Below are positions 5,562 through 7,762 of a DNA stretch of 7,762 nt, piece by piece. This DNA comes from an uncultured Verrucomicrobiota bacterium (GTDB taxonomy: Bacteria; Verrucomicrobiota; Verrucomicrobiia; Limisphaerales; UBA1096), in contig CAJXAU010000062.1 in the NCBI GenBank assembly GCA_913050205.1, positions 1 to 7,762 on the forward strand, written 5' to 3'. Below the pieces are notes generated by a model that saw nothing but the letters and a program-made list of their open reading frames with translations, was not told the DNA's origin and did not search any database. The translations under genes and the position numbers were made by a program. Numbering within the stretch: position 1 is the first letter of the stretch; each line of letters starts with the position of its first letter.

Positions 5562-5568
5562 CCTCCGC

Positions 5569-6720
5569 ATGTTCGAATTGCTTCAAACCAGCCCCCGTAG
5601 CAGGGCGCGTCTGGGGCGTCTCACCACGACTCGCGGTGTGATCGATACCCCGGTTTTCATGCCGGTCGGGACGCAGGCCAGCGTCAAGGCGCTCGACCTT
5701 CGTGAGCTTCGCGAGACCGGCACTGAGATTCTACTCGGCAACACCTATCATTTGTTCCTTCGGCCCGGCATGGACATCATCCGCAAGGCGGGTGGGCTGC
5801 ATACGTTCATGAACTGGGACAAGCCGATCCTTACTGACAGCGGCGGTTTTCAGGTTTACAGCCTCGCAAAGATTCGCAGCGTGCGGGATGACGGCGTGGA
5901 GTTTCGTTCCCACCTCAGCGGCGAGACGCTTTTCCTTGGCCCGAGGGAATCGATGGCGATTCAGCGCGAGCTTGGCTCCGACATCGCTATGTTGTTTGAC
6001 GAGTGCCCGCCTCATGGCTGTTCCGCTGATGAGTTGGAATCGGCCGTCAAGCGAACGCTCGACTGGGCCGCAATCTGTGCCGAGCAGCCCCGTGCCGAGG
6101 GGCAGTTTTACTTTGGCATCGTGCAGGGGGCGAACAGCCCTGAGCTGCGCCGGCGATGTGCCGAGGAACTGGTGGCGATGGATTTCGACGGCTATGCCGT
6201 GGGCGGAGTCAGCGTCGGCGAACCGGAGCCGGAGATGATGCATGCGGTCGAGATCACCGAGCCGTATCTGCCGGAGAGCAAGGCGCGTTACGCCATGGGG
6301 CTGGGCACGCCAGCGCAATTGGTCGAGTTGGTGGCGCGTGGGATCGACATGTTCGATTGTGTGCTACCCACCCGCGTGGCCCGCAATGGGACGGCCTATA
6401 CATCGAAGGGCGCGATCAATCTCCGCGCCGGGCACCAGAAGGAAGACTTCGGTCCGATTGAGGAGGGGTGCGATTGTTTCGCCTGCACACACCATACGCG
6501 CGCGTACCTCAGGCATCTGCTCAAGGCGGGTGAAATTCTCGGACTTCGGATGTTGAGTGTTCACAACTCCCACTTTTACCTTGAGGTCATGCGGCAGATT
6601 CGGAGTCATCTTTCGGAAGGCACTTTTGACGACTTTCGGGCGGAGTTCATTGCCCAATACCAGCCGACTTCAAAAGTCCTCGAGGGCCGCGCCAACTCAA
6701 AACTCAACGTTTCGGATTAA
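5569..6720 (+). CDS. tgt: Queuine tRNA-ribosyltransferase (tRNA-guanine transglycosylase)
   Basis: Tgt exchanges guanine-34 in the anticodon of tRNA-Asp, -Asn, -His and -Tyr for the queuosine precursor preQ1. The 383-residue length fits bacterial Tgt. Visible landmarks are DTPVFMPVGTQASVK (26-40), the active-site aspartate D90 in LTDSGGFQV, GIVQG at 183-187, YAVGGVSVGE at 209-218, the catalytic nucleophile D263 in DMFDCVLPTR, and the zinc site C301, C303, C306 and H332. All catalytic and zinc residues are present. The ATG at 5569 comes 33 nt after the lptE-like stop, with no Shine-Dalgarno site (the local sequence is T/C-rich). It appears to be the last gene of the BamD-LptE-tgt cluster, unless the T-tract palindrome at 5540-5561 separates it. 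Its last 17 nt overlap the 3' end of the converging gene. Confidence 0.97.
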   Translation: MFELLQTSPRSRARLGRLTTTRGVIDTPVFMPVGTQASVKALDLRELRETGTEILLGNTYHLFLRPGMDIIRKAGGLHTFMNWDKPILTDSGGFQVYSLAKIRSVRDDGVEFRSHLSGETLFLGPRESMAIQRELGSDIAMLFDECPPHGCSADELESAVKRTLDWAAICAEQPRAEGQFYFGIVQGANSPELRRRCAEELVAMDFDGYAVGGVSVGEPEPEMMHAVEITEPYLPESKARYAMGLGTPAQLVELVARGIDMFDCVLPTRVARNGTAYTSKGAINLRAGHQKEDFGPIEEGCDCFACTHHTRAYLRHLLKAGEILGLRMLSVHNSHFYLEVMRQIRSHLSEGTFDDFRAEFIAQYQPTSKVLEGRANSKLNVSD

Positions 6721-7762
6721 CGGTTTTCGGTTTGAACACCGGTGTTTTGGCCAGATGGGGCTGGAGTGCTCTCAGGCTCTGAAGCGCTTCGGATGCCTGT
6801 TTTTCTGTGACTCCGTTTTTGGGCTGCAACTCAACTGCCACTGCCCAGCCGAGGTGTCTTCGGATTGCCGTCAACGAACCGAGTTTTTCAACAACGCCTC
6901 CCCGTGAGGGTAGCGCTTGGCCAAGCGCTTGGTTGGCGAATCGCAGGGAGCCTTCCTGCTCGATGGACAGTTTCACGGTGAGCAACCCCGGCTTGGGGCC
7001 GAACGGTTTCAGTTTCGCTGCCAGTTTCAGTTCCTGCAGCAATCGCTGGCCCTTCTCGTCGAACCGGCCGGGATTCACTTGGCCAAGCGCCGGGCCAAGC
7101 GCTGCGATGTGCAGCCGCAACAGCTTGAGCGGCTTGTTCCGCAGGCCAGTCTTGGCTCCGCCGGAGGCTGCATGAAGCAATCCAGTGAGTTGCGCTTGGT
7201 CAAGCTGCCAGTCGATTCCGATCGTGTTGGACGGGGTCCGAAGGTCGCCTGTTTTGTAGTCGATAAAAACCTGATAGGCGCCGAACGGCTTCGATTCCAA
7301 CGCCCTGCCATCAAGGGACACGATTTTTTGAGCCTGACTATTGGACTCTATGTGGAGTTCCTCCGGTGCGGATTTGATCTGTGTGAGAGAAAGCGGGACA
7401 CGGCGGCCGTTGGCATCGAGGATCCAGAGGCCCAATGCGCTTGGCCAAGCGATCGATATTTGTTTTTCGCTTAGGTTCTTGAGCGTGAGAGTCAACTGGG
7501 TGCCTTCGATTGGATCCCAGCTCCTGTTTTTCGTGAGGGCAAGGGCGAGGCCGGTTTCCTTGGCAAGGTCGGTTCGTCTGGCCACGTAGTCGGGAGCGGT
7601 GACCAGGGTGGTTTCGACCGGTGCGGACTCGGCGGACTGCCGCCATAACTGCCAGCCGGGCGTGACGTTCGGACGTTGGTTATCGAGCAGGCCGGTATAT
7701 CGAGCGGAGAGTTGGTAGGTGCCGGATTTTCGGATCTCCAGCCAGTCGCTGATGCCGGTCTC
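6704..7762 (-). CDS. Unidentified protein, N-terminus outside the window
   Basis: The frame is open from the stop at 6704-6706 to the right edge, giving 352 visible residues; the real start is beyond the edge. A GTG at 7585 is in frame, but coding runs on upstream of it, as GTYQLSARYTGLLDN and WQLWRQS show. I do not recognise a family. The first half looks beta-rich and Ig-like: SGTYQLSARY, then LALTKNRSWDPIEGTQLTLT and LKNLSEKQISI, and FGAYQVFIDYKTGD. This alternation is typical of secreted or periplasmic domains. The second half is more helical and charged (KGQRLLQELKLAAKLKPFGP), ending in a Pro/Lys-rich tail. No catalytic motif is visible. It holds five of the palindrome copies, in two codon phases, giving ALGQAL, ALGPALGQ and AWPSA. 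It overlaps the tgt end by 17 nt, tail to tail. Confidence 0.7.
   Translation of the reverse strand, partial: ETGISDWLEIRKSGTYQLSARYTGLLDNQRPNVTPGWQLWRQSAESAPVETTLVTAPDYVARRTDLAKETGLALALTKNRSWDPIEGTQLTLTLKNLSEKQISIAWPSALGLWILDANGRRVPLSLTQIKSAPEELHIESNSQAQKIVSLDGRALESKPFGAYQVFIDYKTGDLRTPSNTIGIDWQLDQAQLTGLLHAASGGAKTGLRNKPLKLLRLHIAALGPALGQVNPGRFDEKGQRLLQELKLAAKLKPFGPKPGLLTVKLSIEQEGSLRFANQALGQALPSRGGVVEKLGSLTAIRRHLGWAVAVELQPKNGVTEKQASEALQSLRALQPHLAKTPVFKPKTVNPKR
6912..6929. repeat. 18-bp perfect palindrome, extended copy of the iterated element
   Basis: AGCGCTTGGCCAAGCGCT is a perfect palindrome containing the exact 14-bp element at 6914-6927. A further half-site CGCTTGG starts at 6926, 12 bp after the first, so it has the same 12-bp phasing as the tandem pairs. 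On the coding strand it is read as QALGQAL. Confidence 0.85.
7076..7101. repeat. Tandem pair of palindrome copies, 12-bp period
   Basis: CACTTGGCCAAGCG at 7076-7089 has one mismatch and CGCCGGGCCAAGCG at 7088-7101 has two. They overlap by CG, exactly as the pair at 488-513 does. On the coding strand they are read as ALGPALGQ. Confidence 0.75.
7193..7206. repeat. Degenerate palindrome copy
   Basis: CGCTTGGTCAAGCT matches at 12 of 14 positions, with the same central C-to-T change as the copy at 2026-2039. It is read as LDQAQ on the coding strand. Confidence 0.5.
7438..7451. repeat. Perfect 14-bp palindrome in the unidentified gene
   Basis: This exact CGCTTGGCCAAGCG copy is read in a third phase on the coding strand, GCT TGG CCA AGC, giving AWPS. 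The different peptide made from identical DNA shows that the DNA and not the protein is what is repeated. Confidence 0.85.

Noticed and set aside
5731..6318. 195-codon open frame on the - strand inside tgt
   Set aside because: It is opposite a fully conserved Tgt coding region in a GC-rich stretch, where antisense open frames are expected.

Overview
The window looks like a piece of chromosome from a Gram-negative (diderm) bacterium. Candidate outer-membrane assembly genes (a BamD-like TPR protein and an LptE-like lipoprotein) sit directly upstream of tgt. The type of L33 and the frequent lack of Shine-Dalgarno sequences make me favour the PVC/Verrucomicrobiota side, but that is inference from gene style and not a proven assignment. 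GC content is mostly moderate to high, with a clearly AT-richer stretch over the Fur-family gene and the 3' end of aroB.

Layout, left to right. (1) 13-427, + strand: rpmG (L33) and rpsR (S18), separated by one base and closed by a good intrinsic terminator at 436-462. (2) 541-1800, + strand: a ZIP-family metal transporter followed after 6 nt by a Fur/Zur-family repressor, a likely self-contained metal uptake and sensing operon. A paired TTGCAA element lies upstream. (3) 1813-3890, - strand: a biotin-protein ligase-like gene and then aroB (3-dehydroquinate synthase), converging on the Fur-family gene with a 12-nt gap. (4) 3891-3979: a short divergent intergenic region. (5) 3980-6720, + strand: BamD-like TPR protein, LptE-like lipoprotein (TGATG overlap) and tgt (queuine tRNA-ribosyltransferase). 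(6) 6704-7762, - strand: the C-terminal part of an unidentified protein that runs off the right edge and overlaps the 3' end of tgt tail to tail.

The most unusual signal is not a gene. A perfect 14-bp palindrome, CGCTTGGCCAAGCG, occurs four times exactly (3166-3179, 5540-5553, 6914-6927, 7438-7451), and one copy extends to an 18-bp perfect palindrome. Several further copies carry one to three mismatches. Copies lie in spacers and inside genes, are read in all three codon phases (RLAKR, ALGQA, AWPSA), and twice form overlapping pairs with a 12-bp period. That is what one expects of a DNA-level iterated element, comparable in concept to HIP1 of cyanobacteria or to uptake sequences, and not of protein conservation. 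Its function is unknown to me.

The genes other than the metal operon are housekeeping: translation, tRNA modification, aromatic amino acid synthesis, biotinylation and envelope biogenesis. No rRNA, tRNA, CRISPR array, insertion sequence or phage gene was seen.
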